Assembly (NCBI GenBank): GCA_949948835.1
Contig: CATLHF010000006.1
Location: 25,633 to 89,632 of the forward strand
Source: an uncultured Clostridia bacterium
GTDB lineage: Bacteria; Bacillota; Clostridia; TANB77; CAG-508
Direction: 5' to 3'
Length of the DNA stretch: 64,000 nucleotides
Shown here: piece by piece, positions 1 to 9,081 of the stretch
Numbering within the stretch: position 1 is the stretch's first letter
Layout of the letters: each line of letters starts with the position of its first letter
Translations under genes and position numbers: made by a program
The notes under the pieces: model-generated
Databases searched by the model: none
What the model saw: the letters and a program-made list of their open reading frames with translations, nothing else
What the model was told of the DNA's origin: nothing

Positions 1-297
1 AACTGTAGTGACCATATCGCTTGTATCAACAATCATATTCTCTTCTTGTTGATATTTCTCTGCATCAGGTAGTTTATCAGAAAGCACCTGCATAGTCTGC
101 ACATTTGACTGAGATGTAACAACTTTACTTTCTGCCTGGTTTTTAGAGTCTAATTTTACGATTCCTTCCTCCAGTAAGAAAATATATGTTATGAGTGCTA
201 TGCAGATTAAGCAAATTACCACCGCTAACGTGTAGCCTATTCTTCTTATTCTCCGCCGTAAAAGTGCCCTTTTTTTCTTTTTGTTGTTTTGTTTCAT
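1..297 (-). CDS. single-pass membrane protein, N-terminal fragment
   Basis: The gene runs off the left edge; 99 codons are visible. The ATG at 297 follows a strong ribosome site (AAGGAG). The product starts with a very basic stretch (MKQNNKKKKR, then LLRRRIRR), then one hydrophobic segment at about residues 22-42, then a polar extracytoplasmic part. That is the layout of a type II membrane-anchored protein; the catalytic part, if any, lies outside the window, so I do not assign a function. Odd point: codons 14 and 15 are both CGG, used here without a frameshift. In 14 other genes of this window CGG marks a +1 shift; a shift here would reach a stop within a few codons. Base use looks slightly richer in G+C than in neighbours. 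Confidence 0.75.
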   Translation of the reverse strand, partial: MKQNNKKKKRALLRRRIRRIGYTLAVVICLICIALITYIFLLEEGIVKLDSKNQAESKVVTSQSNVQTMQVLSDKLPDAEKYQQEENMIVDTSDMVTTV

Positions 298-424
298 ACT
301 TTCTCTCCTTTTCTTATTCCTTTTTACCTTGTAATTAACATAACTATACTTATTGTAACACATTTATATTGTTTTGTAAAATCTTCTACGAATACATTTT
401 TTTATTTTCTATAATAAAACATAA

Positions 425-459
425 AAGATAAGGAATGTACTTAGTACATTCCTTATCTT
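425..459. terminator. 16-bp perfect hairpin terminator
   Basis: Two perfectly complementary 16-base arms (425-440 and 444-459) surround a 3-base loop. It lies just downstream of the HU gene on the minus strand and before the leftward gene at 297, so it probably ends the HU transcript. Confidence 0.7.
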
Positions 460-497
460 CATATGAATTCATATATTTATTTTAATATATACAAATC

Positions 498-776
498 TTA
501 TTTTTTGTTAACTAAATCTTTTAAAGCTTTTCCTGCTTTGAATACTGGAGCTTTAGAAGCTGGTATTTTGATTTCTTCTTTAGTTTGTGGGTTTCTTCCT
601 TTTCTAGCTGCTCTTTTTCTTACTTCAAAAGATCCAAATCCAACTAATTGTACTTTGTCTCCTTTTACTAAAGATTCTGTTACAACGTCAACGAAAGCAT
701 TAACAGCTGCTTCAGCACTTTTTTTTGTTTCTCCTGTTTTAGCAGCTATAGCTGCGATTAAATCTGATTTGTTCAT
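498..776 (-). CDS. hup: DNA-binding protein HU
   Basis: At 92 residues it has the normal HU length. It shows the family landmarks: MNKSDLI at the N-terminus, the [18 protein letters not shown] segment forming the start of the DNA-binding arm at about residues 46-63, and a [17 protein letters not shown]-terminal helix. HU binds and bends DNA nonspecifically and compacts the nucleoid as a dimer. The start is set by a strong AGGAGG site 10 bases upstream. It stands alone between two terminator-like regions; a hairpin at 425-459 follows it. There is no CGG codon and the frame is intact. Confidence 0.97.
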   Translation of the reverse strand: MNKSDLIAAIAAKTGETKKSAEAAVNAFVDVVTESLVKGDKVQLVGFGSFEVRKRAARKGRNPQTKEEIKIPASKAPVFKAGKALKDLVNKK

Positions 777-938
777 TTAAATTACCTCCTAAAAGTTTTT
801 CATTTATGTAGTATTTTTCAACTACACTATAATTATTCGCCAAAATTCTATAAAATCCCTCTTTTTTTCTTTTATTTTTTTCTTTCAACCATTGATTTAT
901 TCACGTTTTTGCCATTTATTGCCATGTTGTTCATCTTT

Positions 939-2582
939 TTATACTGTTTGTTCTTTCTTATAAACTCCTAGTTTTACAAGGGTTTTGTAGATTTTTTGTC
1001 CATATGGAATCATAAAAATCTCTTCTTTTGTAAATATTTTTAAATTAATAATCGCAATCGCATAAATAGCAACAGCACTCCCCATTGCTATTACAGCAGC
1101 TATTCTCAAAGAAATCATTTTTAATAACACAATATAAACAGCATATGAACATACTGACATAATAAATGTTGCAACTATTGGTTTTATAATATACTTGGAA
1201 AATTTAAATTTAATATCCATATTTTTCTTTAATACCATAAATCCAATAAAACACGCAATAACATTACATGCAATTGTTCCAATTGCTGCACCATTTACAC
1301 CAATTTGTGGAATTGGTATTAATGTTATATTAATAATAAATTTAACAATAACACCTACTGTAAAAGCAGTGGCTGGAATCATCACTTTTCCAATTCCTTG
1401 TAAAGCTCCATTAATCGTCTGTGCAAGTACTGTAAAAATAATAGCAAGTGAACTAATTTGTAGTAAAAAAGCTCCTGCTGATTGTGCTGGAAATAGTAGT
1501 TTTAAAATTGGTTCTGCAAATAAAAACATTCCTGCTGTGCATGGAAGTCCAATTAATATTGTTACTAATATAGAAAAACTCACTCTCTTGTTGGCTGTCG
1601 CCATATCCTTTTTTGCTCTTGCATAAGAAAGTGCAGGAACCAACGCTGTTGCAAACGCAATATTAAATGATAAAGGTAGTGATGTTAATGTATCCACTTT
1701 TCCACTTAATATACCATATTGAATTTTTGCAGCCCCTTCATCCATGAATGTTTTTAATCCACGAACTACAGTAGTTGAATCAATATTCTTACTAATAGAA
1801 GATAAAATAGCACTAAGCGAAATTGGAATTGATACTTGTAATATGTTTTTTACTACTTTTACAATACTTTCTTTTTTGGTAATAACACCTGTCACATTTA
1901 CGTTTAATGTTCTATTATTTTTATAAAATACAAATAGGTAAATAAAACTTCCTATTGTAGCAACTGTTGTTGCAAGATTTGCTCCTGCCGCCATTACTCT
2001 TGTATTTAATCCCATTACTATTGCAACAAGTTCAACAAGTAATAATGTAAATACAACTTTAAAAATTTGTTCTAATGTTTGTGAATTTGCTGTTACCTTT
2101 AATGTACCATTTCCGTTAAAATATCCTCTTATTACACATATTAGTGAAACAAAGAAAATCGATGGTGATAATGCAACTAATGTTAGCTCTGCTTCTGGTA
2201 TTTGAATAATAAAATTTGAAATATAGTGTGCTCCAAAGAACAAAATACAAGTTCCTATAAAACCTAATAATCCAAAGGTAGCAAATGCAATTTTAAAAAT
2301 TCGATTTGCCCCTTTATTATCTCCTACAGCAATTCTTTCAGATACTAACTTTGAAATCGCATTTGGAATTCCTACGGAAGAAAGCGTTAGAAGCAATGAA
2401 TAAATATAAAATCCTGAACTGTAGATTGCATTTCCTTCATCTCCAAATCCTTCTCTATTGGTTAAATACAATTTATATATTAATCCGATTAGCTTAATTA
2501 ATACTTGTGAAAACATCATGGCAAAGACACCTTGCATAAAACTCTCTTTTACCTGTTGTTTTTTTTCTCTTTGTTTTCGCAT
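939..2582 (-). CDS. MOP-family lipid flippase, SpoVB/MurJ(YtgP)-like
   Basis: This 547-residue polytopic membrane protein has about 12-14 hydrophobic segments and an N-terminal basic tail. The region GFGDEGNAIYSSG near residues 44-57 and the repeated SVGIPNAISKLVSER and SLPLSFNIAFATALVPALS elements are typical of the polysaccharide-transporter/MurJ branch of the MOP superfamily. In Firmicutes, members flip undecaprenyl-linked peptidoglycan precursor across the membrane, either vegetatively (YtgP) or during spore cortex formation (SpoVB). The sequence alone does not separate the two roles. The ATG follows GAGG with good spacing. It is divergent from the VirD4-like gene to its right. Confidence 0.88.
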   Translation of the reverse strand: MRKQREKKQQVKESFMQGVFAMMFSQVLIKLIGLIYKLYLTNREGFGDEGNAIYSSGFYIYSLLLTLSSVGIPNAISKLVSERIAVGDNKGANRIFKIAFATFGLLGFIGTCILFFGAHYISNFIIQIPEAELTLVALSPSIFFVSLICVIRGYFNGNGTLKVTANSQTLEQIFKVVFTLLLVELVAIVMGLNTRVMAAGANLATTVATIGSFIYLFVFYKNNRTLNVNVTGVITKKESIVKVVKNILQVSIPISLSAILSSISKNIDSTTVVRGLKTFMDEGAAKIQYGILSGKVDTLTSLPLSFNIAFATALVPALSYARAKKDMATANKRVSFSILVTILIGLPCTAGMFLFAEPILKLLFPAQSAGAFLLQISSLAIIFTVLAQTINGALQGIGKVMIPATAFTVGVIVKFIINITLIPIPQIGVNGAAIGTIACNVIACFIGFMVLKKNMDIKFKFSKYIIKPIVATFIMSVCSYAVYIVLLKMISLRIAAVIAMGSAVAIYAIAIINLKIFTKEEIFMIPYGQKIYKTLVKLGVYKKEQTV

Positions 2583-2692
2583 TTTTTTACCTCATTTCTA
2601 TCTTATTTTATCATTATATTGAAAGTTTTTAAAACATTCAAGTATTTTGCTAAAACTTTCTGTGATTTAATCGTTTTTTTTGCCTTTTCTTC

Positions 2693-2721
2693 TTGATTTT
2701 TTCTTAGATTTATAGGATAAT
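2693..2721 (+). promoter_or_regulatory. sigma-A-like promoter of the VirD4-like gene
   Basis: TTGATT (2693-2698) and GATAAT (2716-2721) are separated by 17 bases. They lie about 40 bases upstream of the start, in the divergent gap after the flippase gene. Confidence 0.55.
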
Positions 2722-2760
2722 AGATAGTGAGTATATTTATATTTGAAAGTGGTGAAAAAT

Positions 2761-5085
2761 TTGCTAAAATATATTGATAAATTTTTAAAATGGTTAGGTA
2801 CTGACAGAAATACTTTTGTCACATATATATTAACACTTGCTACTATTTATGTCATGGTAGATAGGATTGTAGAATTAATGCTATTATTTTTTACAGGAAT
2901 AGGAGTTTCTTATTGGGGACCAATCACTTATACATTAGCTCTTGCCTGCCCTGTATTTGCATTTTTATTCTCTGGTTCTTCCAGTTTTGCAAAATCCTAT
3001 TGGACAAAGGTATGTTTCTTATATACTTATTGTGTAAGTTTATATGTAGTAGGAATTTCAATGGCTGTACAATGGATTAATGGTGGCTTATGGTTATTAC
3101 TTGTTTCCCTTCCAAATTATACAACCATTGTTACTGAATTTTCGGATCTAATTCGACCAGCATTCCAATCAATTGCACTTTACTTACCACTTGTTACTTT
3201 CTATCCATTATTTAAATGGTTATTTACAGGACTTAATGAAAACAAAGATATTCGTGATGGTATCAATGATTATGCTGGTATCGATTTATCTGATAAAAAA
3301 GTTGGCATGGGACCATATACTTGTGAGAATGTTCTTTGTCGTGATAAAATAAAGGGGCATCTTGCAAAAATTCCAGAAGCAAGAAGATTTGACCCTGCAT
3401 TAATCGTTGGTTACTCTGGGACTGGAAAAACAACCATGGTATTTGAACCAATGATTGCAAGAGATATGGAAAAGAAAAACTTTTTTAAGGAAGTTTCAAA
3501 AGAAATGGGATTTACTGCATTAAAAACAGGAATCGCACATTTAAATCTTCCTTATGATAATACTTACTTGAATGAAAATTTTAGTTTAACTATGTTAACA
3601 CCAACTTCTGGTAAAGAAGGCGTATATAAAGCCTATATGAAGAAAATGATTTATAGTGATAAAGGTACCTCTGGTTCTATTTATCGCGATTTAGGCATTA
3701 CCCACATTTCTTCAGAAATTGACTCTACAAAACGTATGCTAGATGTTGCAAAAAATTATAACCTTAAGGTTAATTTAGTAGATCCAGGAGATCCTAATTC
3801 AATTGGTTTAAATCCATTTGTTTTTGATGAACCTTCTCTTACTGCTGTTGCAGTTTCTAGTGTAATACGTGGTATGTACAACACAACCCATACTGGTGAC
3901 AATGAAACTTATCGAGAAAATTCTGCAGCTCAAGCAGTTGAGAACTTATCTATTTTGCTAAAAGTTATGTATCCACGTTTACATGATGGTTTGCTACCTA
4001 ATTTAGAAGATATGTTAAAATTATTAAATGATTTTGATTTAGTAGAAGATATGTGCCATAAAATGGAAGAAATACCAGAACTTGCTGAAGAATATTCTTT
4101 ACAACTTGGTTACTTTAAGAAAAACTTTTATCGTGATGGTGAAGTAAGACAAGAAACACAAAAATATGTATATTCTGCTATCACAGAATTAGATAATTTA
4201 CTAAGAATTTCTCACGTAAGAAATATTTTATGTAATAGAACAAACAATATTGATTTCGATAAAATGCTTGCAAATGGCGAAGTAACTTTAGTTTGTACAA
4301 GACGTGGAGATTTAGGAGCTACTGCTCATAAAGCATTTGGACTATTCTTTATTTTACTAATGCAATTTGCTGTACTTAGAAGACCTGGAAGTGAATTTAC
4401 AAGAATCCCTCATTTCTTCTATGTAGATGATTTTGCAGACTTCCTTGGTCCTGCTACAGAAAGCTTGTATACGATTTATCGAAAATACCATGTAGGAACC
4501 ATGATTTCTATACAAAACCTTTCTCAACTAGGTTTTAAAGGACAATCCAAATACCGTGATTCCATTTTAACAAATGCCACAACAAAATTAGTATTTGGTG
4601 GTTTAACCCGTGAAGAAAGTGAAGTTTGGGAAAAAGAATTTAATGATCATAGAGAATGGTTATATAATGTAACTTATAATGCTGATAAGGTTGAATATGA
4701 TTCTAAGATTAGTAATCCAAAATGGGATTGGAAAGCGAATATTAAAGCTGGAAAATTACAAGCGCTTGGTTTTAAAATGTGTGCTTATGTGTACAAAGAT
4801 TTAAAGGGTAAAAACCAATTTGGTGATGGTAAAGTTGATTTTATGGAGGCAAAATATAAAGAACCTCATCCTGGTAAAAACTATGATTTTGCAAGATTTA
4901 CAAATGGTATTGCAGAAGAAAATACCATTACTAAAAAGAAAAAAGTTGACTTAATAAAAGAAGATTATCATAGAGATGCTCGAGGTGATATTGATCCAAT
5001 TAAGACAGATACATCTGATTCTAGTTATTTATTTGATAATGAAGATGCAATTGTATTTGATTTAAAAAGAGGAAATAGTAATTAA
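2761..5085 (+). CDS. VirD4/TraG-like type IV coupling ATPase (isolated)
   Basis: The protein has about 774 residues. Four or five hydrophobic segments fill roughly residues 20-160, followed by a cytoplasmic ATPase. Walker A is GYSGTGKTT and the Walker B-like segment is HFFYVDDFADF, at about residues 217-225 and 551-561 from this start. This layout matches VirD4/TraG coupling proteins, which feed DNA or protein into type IV secretion channels. Start choice: an in-frame TTG at 2743 and GTGs at 2749 and 2752 exist, but only the TTG at 2761 has a ribosome-site-like GGTG at proper spacing. No relaxase or mating-pore genes lie nearby, so it is an orphan or part of a remnant element. There is no in-frame CGG. 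Confidence 0.85.
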   Translation: MLKYIDKFLKWLGTDRNTFVTYILTLATIYVMVDRIVELMLLFFTGIGVSYWGPITYTLALACPVFAFLFSGSSSFAKSYWTKVCFLYTYCVSLYVVGISMAVQWINGGLWLLLVSLPNYTTIVTEFSDLIRPAFQSIALYLPLVTFYPLFKWLFTGLNENKDIRDGINDYAGIDLSDKKVGMGPYTCENVLCRDKIKGHLAKIPEARRFDPALIVGYSGTGKTTMVFEPMIARDMEKKNFFKEVSKEMGFTALKTGIAHLNLPYDNTYLNENFSLTMLTPTSGKEGVYKAYMKKMIYSDKGTSGSIYRDLGITHISSEIDSTKRMLDVAKNYNLKVNLVDPGDPNSIGLNPFVFDEPSLTAVAVSSVIRGMYNTTHTGDNETYRENSAAQAVENLSILLKVMYPRLHDGLLPNLEDMLKLLNDFDLVEDMCHKMEEIPELAEEYSLQLGYFKKNFYRDGEVRQETQKYVYSAITELDNLLRISHVRNILCNRTNNIDFDKMLANGEVTLVCTRRGDLGATAHKAFGLFFILLMQFAVLRRPGSEFTRIPHFFYVDDFADFLGPATESLYTIYRKYHVGTMISIQNLSQLGFKGQSKYRDSILTNATTKLVFGGLTREESEVWEKEFNDHREWLYNVTYNADKVEYDSKISNPKWDWKANIKAGKLQALGFKMCAYVYKDLKGKNQFGDGKVDFMEAKYKEPHPGKNYDFARFTNGIAEENTITKKKKVDLIKEDYHRDARGDIDPIKTDTSDSSYLFDNEDAIVFDLKRGNSN

Positions 5086-5113
5086 AAAAACAAGGTGTAA
5101 CGCCTTGTTTTTT
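5085..5113 (+). terminator. terminator after the VirD4-like gene
   Basis: CAAGGTG pairs with CGCCTTG across a 3-base loop, flanked by A and T runs. It overlaps the stop codon region of the VirD4-like gene and is followed by T-rich sequence. Confidence 0.8.
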
Positions 5114-5145
5114 ATTTACTGTTTCAAATTACATCATTCGTATGA

Positions 5146-5161
5146 ATGCCTGGCATGGCAT
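5146..5161. promoter_or_regulatory. inverted repeat, possible Xre operator
   Basis: ATGCC-N6-GGCAT lies about 55 bases before the Xre start, in its promoter region. A self-bound operator would be usual for this regulator type; this is inference from position and symmetry. Confidence 0.35.
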
Positions 5162-5217
5162 TTATTTAAATGCATGTTACAATAATTTTACTAATAGAAA
5201 AATTAAGGTGATTATAT

Positions 5218-5433
5218 ATGTATTTAAAACGATTGAAAGATTTAAGAGAAGACGCAGATTTAAAACAAGTAGTAATTGCTAATTTACTTGGAATTACCAG
5301 ACAACAATATAGTTTGTATGAAACTGGAAAACGTGATATTCCTGCAGAATATATTAAAATTCTTGCACGATTTTACGAAACTTCTTGTGATTATATTTTA
5401 GAAATGACCAATGAACAAAAAGCATACAAATAA
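5218..5433 (+). CDS. Xre-family helix-turn-helix regulator
   Basis: The 71-residue protein is essentially one HTH_3 domain. The motif spans LKQVVIANLLGITRQQYSLYETGKRDIP (about residues 17-44), with the Q-Q-Y-S-x-Y-E recognition helix, then the LARFYETSCDYIL helix that closes the fold. Such small Xre proteins act as dimeric repressors, often of their own element. AAGGTGAT gives a good ribosome site. It lies between the VirD4-like gene and the convergent Replic_Relax-like gene, so it may control this small mobile-element-like group. Confidence 0.92.
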   Translation: MYLKRLKDLREDADLKQVVIANLLGITRQQYSLYETGKRDIPAEYIKILARFYETSCDYILEMTNEQKAYK

Positions 5434-5460
5434 GCACGTATTTTTTAAAATACGTGCTTA
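5431..5460. terminator. bidirectional terminator
   Basis: A 14-bp perfect stem around a 2-base loop starts at the stop of the Xre gene. It ends a few bases before the stop of the convergent gene at 5465 and can serve both transcripts. Confidence 0.85.
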
Positions 5461-5464
5461 TTTA

Positions 5465-6403
5465 CTAGTCTAATAATTTAAGTTCAATCTCTTCTATCTT
5501 GTATTTGTTGGTTGCTTCATCTAATTTAAATTCGATTAATGTTTTGGCTAATGTTTCATTGTTTTGTCTTAAATCAGTTGAGAAATATAATTTAATTTGT
5601 GGAATTTCAATATTGTTTGTTACAATTGTTCTAAACGATTCTGCCATGTTTTTTTCATCTTCACAAATAAAGATTAATTGTGGCATTGCACTAAAGCCAG
5701 AATCACCTGGTAAGAAATTTGCATAGAAATCTTGATATAATCTCATTTTTTCTGCTAATTTTTTCTCCCAATCTTCTTCTCTTCTAATTACTTCAAATAA
5801 AAATATAATAGATTTACTATTTTTGGTTAATTTCACACTACCACCTGTTGCTTTAAATGTCTTTCCAAGACTTTTTGCTGTAATCGTTGGTTTTACTGTG
5901 TATTCGTCAAATGCTTTTACTTTTCTTAAATAAGCTAAAATCGTTTGATTTCCAGATAATCTTTTCTTAATCATAGCTACTGGTTTGGTATTATCTGTTG
6001 GTTGCCATTTACATTCAATTTCTTTTGAAGTTAATAAGTATTTACCCATTTTTTCTAGACTATAAATACGGTAAATTCCTTTTCCTTCTTCTGAACTAAA
6101 ATAGTATCTTGTTAAGATTTTTGATTTTACAAGTTGCTCTAATTTGTTATTTAACTTGTCTTGTGATTTATAATCAATTCCTTTCCAAGTTAAAATTTGG
6201 CATAATTGTCTTGATGTAATAAACTCAAATTCATTTACAATTTCTAATATTTTAAAATGTAAATCATTAATATGTCCAATGTTAATTTTATGAACAATTT
6301 GATTCATGGATACATATCCATCTTTTCCGTCAAATATTTTAATTTCACCCTGACGGATTGCAAATGGTGAACTTTTCGCTTCAATTTGGTTATCTTCAAC
6401 CAT
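5465..6403 (-). CDS. replication-relaxation-like winged-helix protein
   Basis: The 312-residue protein has an N-terminal helical region with winged-helix character at about residues 50-125 (FEFITSRQLCQIL, then LEQLVKSKILTRYYF). A C-terminal alpha/beta domain follows with SIIFLFEVIRREEDWEKKLAEKMRLY and PQLIFICEDE. That arrangement matches the Replic_Relax family, usually carried by plasmids and conjugative elements near TraG-like genes, as here. Its molecular role is poorly known; a DNA-binding part in mobilisation or replication is the family expectation. It is convergent with the Xre gene. The assignment is by pattern and could be wrong. Confidence 0.5.
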   Translation of the reverse strand: MVEDNQIEAKSSPFAIRQGEIKIFDGKDGYVSMNQIVHKINIGHINDLHFKILEIVNEFEFITSRQLCQILTWKGIDYKSQDKLNNKLEQLVKSKILTRYYFSSEEGKGIYRIYSLEKMGKYLLTSKEIECKWQPTDNTKPVAMIKKRLSGNQTILAYLRKVKAFDEYTVKPTITAKSLGKTFKATGGSVKLTKNSKSIIFLFEVIRREEDWEKKLAEKMRLYQDFYANFLPGDSGFSAMPQLIFICEDEKNMAESFRTIVTNNIEIPQIKLYFSTDLRQNNETLAKTLIEFKLDEATNKYKIEEIELKLLD

Positions 6404-6419
6404 AATAAAACTCCTCCTT

Positions 6420-7223
6420 TTAAATAAAAACTAATTTTACTTTTTTCTTTTCAGGAATAATCTTTCTAATGTTAACCTTCACTTGTTGTCCATATTGTAT
6501 ATTTTCTTTATAATCGGCTAGCCCTATTAAATTCGGTTTTAGCTCGACGAAAATACCATTTTTTTGTTTCTCGGTTTCTCTTGCAATCCCCTCCACAATG
6601 TCTCCTTCCGAGAATTCTTTAATGTTATCTTCCCATGTTCCTAGAAGCTCTTTATAAGTCAAAATGACTCTTTCTTTACTTCTATCTATATATTTTATCA
6701 TAACATTGATTTTTTGTCCAATTTTAAATCGTTCTTCTGGAGATTTAATTCTTGCAACCGATATATCTTCTATATGGAGTAGTCCTGCAACTCCTCCTCC
6801 AATTTCTACAAATACTCCATATGGTCTGATATTTTTAACAATACCGCATACGACCATACCAACTTGCAATTCATCTTTTACCCAAGATAAAGCATCTTGT
6901 CCTACTGCCTTTCTAGAAAGAATAGCAATATCTTCGTTTTTAATATCTTTTACTTTAAATTGTACAATTTTATTTACTTTTCCTGCACAAATATTAGGCT
7001 TTGGAAAACCTGTTTCATCAATATTAATTGCCTCTACTTCTTCTCTTGGAATAATTCCTTGCATATGATTTCCAAGGTCAACATACAAATTGTAATTCGA
7101 ATCACACTTTGTAACAAGACCATTCATAATTTCACCTGTTCTATATGCTTCATTTAATTCAAACGGTGTTATTGGCTTCGAAATATTTTCCCATCCTTCT
7201 GGAATAAATCTTTGCATTTCCAT
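6420..7223 (-). CDS. S1 RNA-binding domain protein (RpsA/YugI-like)
   Basis: The 267-residue protein carries three OB-fold S1 repeats: about 30-100 (GEIMNGLVTKCDSNYNLYVDLG), 118-190 (GMVVCGIVKNIRPYGVFVEIGGGVAGLLHIEDIS) and a weaker one at the C-terminus (GDIVEGIARETEKQKNGIFVEL). The second is the most canonical. Such proteins bind RNA and often associate with the ribosome. The start is set at 7223 because GAAAAAGGTGAG lies right before it; the in-frame ATG 12 codons earlier lacks any ribosome site. It is the most downstream gene before the Replic_Relax-like gene in the leftward cluster starting with ylmC/ymxH. Confidence 0.85.
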   Translation of the reverse strand: MEMQRFIPEGWENISKPITPFELNEAYRTGEIMNGLVTKCDSNYNLYVDLGNHMQGIIPREEVEAINIDETGFPKPNICAGKVNKIVQFKVKDIKNEDIAILSRKAVGQDALSWVKDELQVGMVVCGIVKNIRPYGVFVEIGGGVAGLLHIEDISVARIKSPEERFKIGQKINVMIKYIDRSKERVILTYKELLGTWEDNIKEFSEGDIVEGIARETEKQKNGIFVELKPNLIGLADYKENIQYGQQVKVNIRKIIPEKKKVKLVFI

Positions 7224-7292
7224 ACTCTCACCTTTTTCTTTGGTAATTTCTATTGTCATTATATAAATAAATTTTATAATTGTAAATAACTT

Positions 7293-8009
7293 TTACTCTA
7301 ATCTTTCGATTTCTTCTTTTTTTAGATATCTCCATTCTCCTATTTTTAAATCCTTTACTGTCAGCTCTCCTATTTTCGTTCTATGTAATGCCAATACTTT
7401 GTAGCCAACTGTTTCACACATTTTACGTACTTGCCTATTTTTCCCTTCATGAATCGTAATTTCTACTCTTGATGTATTTTTTTGCTCATCTGTTTTTAGT
7501 ATTTTTACTTTGGCTGGTTTTGTTGTATAATCTTCAATTTCTATTCCCTCTTCTAATTGCTTTTTCGAAACATTATTAAAAATCCCTCTTAATGTTGCTA
7601 CATAAGTTTTATTAATTTCATGCTTTGGATGAGTTACTTTATAAACAAATTCTCCATCATTTGTTAAAATAAGTGCTCCTGATGTATACATATCTAATCT
7701 TCCCACTGGAACAAGCCTTTTACTTACTTTCTTTACAAGTTCTAATACGTTTTTTCTTTCGAATTGGTCATGAACCGTTGTTACATAATCAATCGGTTTA
7801 TTTAGCAAAATATATACTTTCTCTTCTTCTTTTTTAATTACCTTTCCATTAAATGTTACATTATCCTTTTTCACATTTACTTTTACACCTAATTCATTGA
7901 TGACTTTTCCATTCACTTTTACTTTTCCTTGTATAATTAATTCTTCACATTTTCTTCTTGAAGCAATCCCGCAGTCTGCCATATATTTTTGTAATCTAAC
8001 TTCTTCCAT
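7293..8009 (-). CDS. rluB: 23S rRNA pseudouridine synthase RluB-type
   Basis: The 238-residue protein starts with an S4 RNA-binding domain (VRLQKYMADCGIASRRKCEELI). The RsuA/RluB-type catalytic domain follows, with VPVGRLDMYTSGALILTNDG carrying the catalytic Asp in GRLD, and later GKNRQVRKM. RluB isomerises a uridine near the peptidyl-transferase centre of 23S rRNA. RsuA (16S) is the alternative; length and S4 fusion fit RluB. The start at 8009 follows TTAGGGGGAA; an earlier in-frame ATG 8 codons upstream has a weaker site. It is downstream of another pseudouridine synthase, rluD. Confidence 0.88.
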   Translation of the reverse strand: MEEVRLQKYMADCGIASRRKCEELIIQGKVKVNGKVINELGVKVNVKKDNVTFNGKVIKKEEEKVYILLNKPIDYVTTVHDQFERKNVLELVKKVSKRLVPVGRLDMYTSGALILTNDGEFVYKVTHPKHEINKTYVATLRGIFNNVSKKQLEEGIEIEDYTTKPAKVKILKTDEQKNTSRVEITIHEGKNRQVRKMCETVGYKVLALHRTKIGELTVKDLKIGEWRYLKKEEIERLE

Positions 8010-8172
8010 GCTATTCCCCCTAATCTGTAACATTTCTTTTCCAGTTTCATATACTACTATATACAAGCTTTGTTTTTTACTTTCTTTATACTTACCAAAG
8101 TATAAAGTTTATATAGATTATCTATCCAATTGATAGAAGATACCCCTACGTTTTTAATGGCAGGGGTATTGT

Positions 8173-9079
8173 TTATTTATTTCGTAATATTTCTAATACT
8201 TTTTCAAAATATTGTGGCAATGGTGCTTGTAATTCTAATGTTTTATCTGTAATAGGATGACGAAATACAAGCTTATAAGAATGAAGCATTTGTCCTTCTA
8301 CCCCAAAAGGATTTTTTCCATTAGAATATACCATATCTCCCACAACGGGATAGCCAATATGTGACATATGAACACGAATTTGATGAGTTCTTCCTGTTTC
8401 GATTTTTACTTCTAATAAGGTGTATCCTTCGAATCGTTCCAATACTTTAAAATGGGTAATTGCATTTTTTCCATCTTTTGCTACTGCCATTTTCTTTCTA
8501 TCTTTTGTGCTTCTTGCAATTGGCATATTGATGGTTGCTTCATTTTCTTTTACAACTCCTCTTACTAGTGCAAGATAAGTTTTACTTACTTCATGATTTT
8601 TGATCTGTTCACTTAAATCAATATGTGCTTTATCATTTTTAGCAATTATAATTAATCCGTGATGTATCTTTATCTAACCTATGAACGATTCCTGGCCTTA
8701 GCTCTCCCCCAATACCAGATAACGAATCTTTGCAAATGTTCATAATCGCATTTACTAATGTTCCATCTGGATTTCCATTTGCCGGATGGACAACCAAACC
8801 TTTTTGTTTATTTACAACAATGATATCATTATCTTCATAGATAATATCTAATGGAATATCTTGTGGTTTCAGTTCTGTGCTTTTCACTTCTATTTCTTCT
8901 ATTTTAATAACATCTCCTTTTTTTACTTTAAGAGATGGTTTAGCAAATTTTTCATTTACACACACTTTTTCTTCTTCCATTAATTTTTGCAACCTTGTTC
9001 TTGATAAATCTTCACATTTAATAGCAATGAATTTATCTAATCGCATAGCTTCATTTTCTTCAACTACTATTGTTCTCAA
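8173..9079 (-). CDS. rluD: 23S rRNA pseudouridine synthase RluD-type, read through a CGG +1 shift
   Basis: The two frames join into a 301-residue RluA/RluD-family enzyme. An S4 domain (MRLDKFIAIKCEDLSRTRLQKLM) comes first, then PGIVHRLDKDTSG with the catalytic Asp in HRLDKDT, then GRTHQIRVHMSHIGYPVVGD. In the 0 frame the protein stops a few codons after RLDKDTS. The switch is at TCA-CGG-A (C at 8659): omitting that C gives S-G-L-I-I-I-A-K, the normal family sequence. No other CGG is in frame. The start follows AAGGAG-like sequence. It is followed by rluB and preceded by tagA in the same leftward cluster. Confidence 0.88.
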
Positions 9080-9081
9080 AA

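Noticed and set aside
7224..7259. Longer start for the S1-domain protein
   Set aside because: No ribosome site precedes that ATG, while the ATG at 7223 has a strong one.
8173..9079. rluD and other split genes as ordinary pseudogenes
   Set aside because: The breaks lie only at in-frame CGG, always restore family sequence by the same one-base skip, and hit genes that are usually essential (ftsK, lspA, feoB), so independent decay is unlikely.
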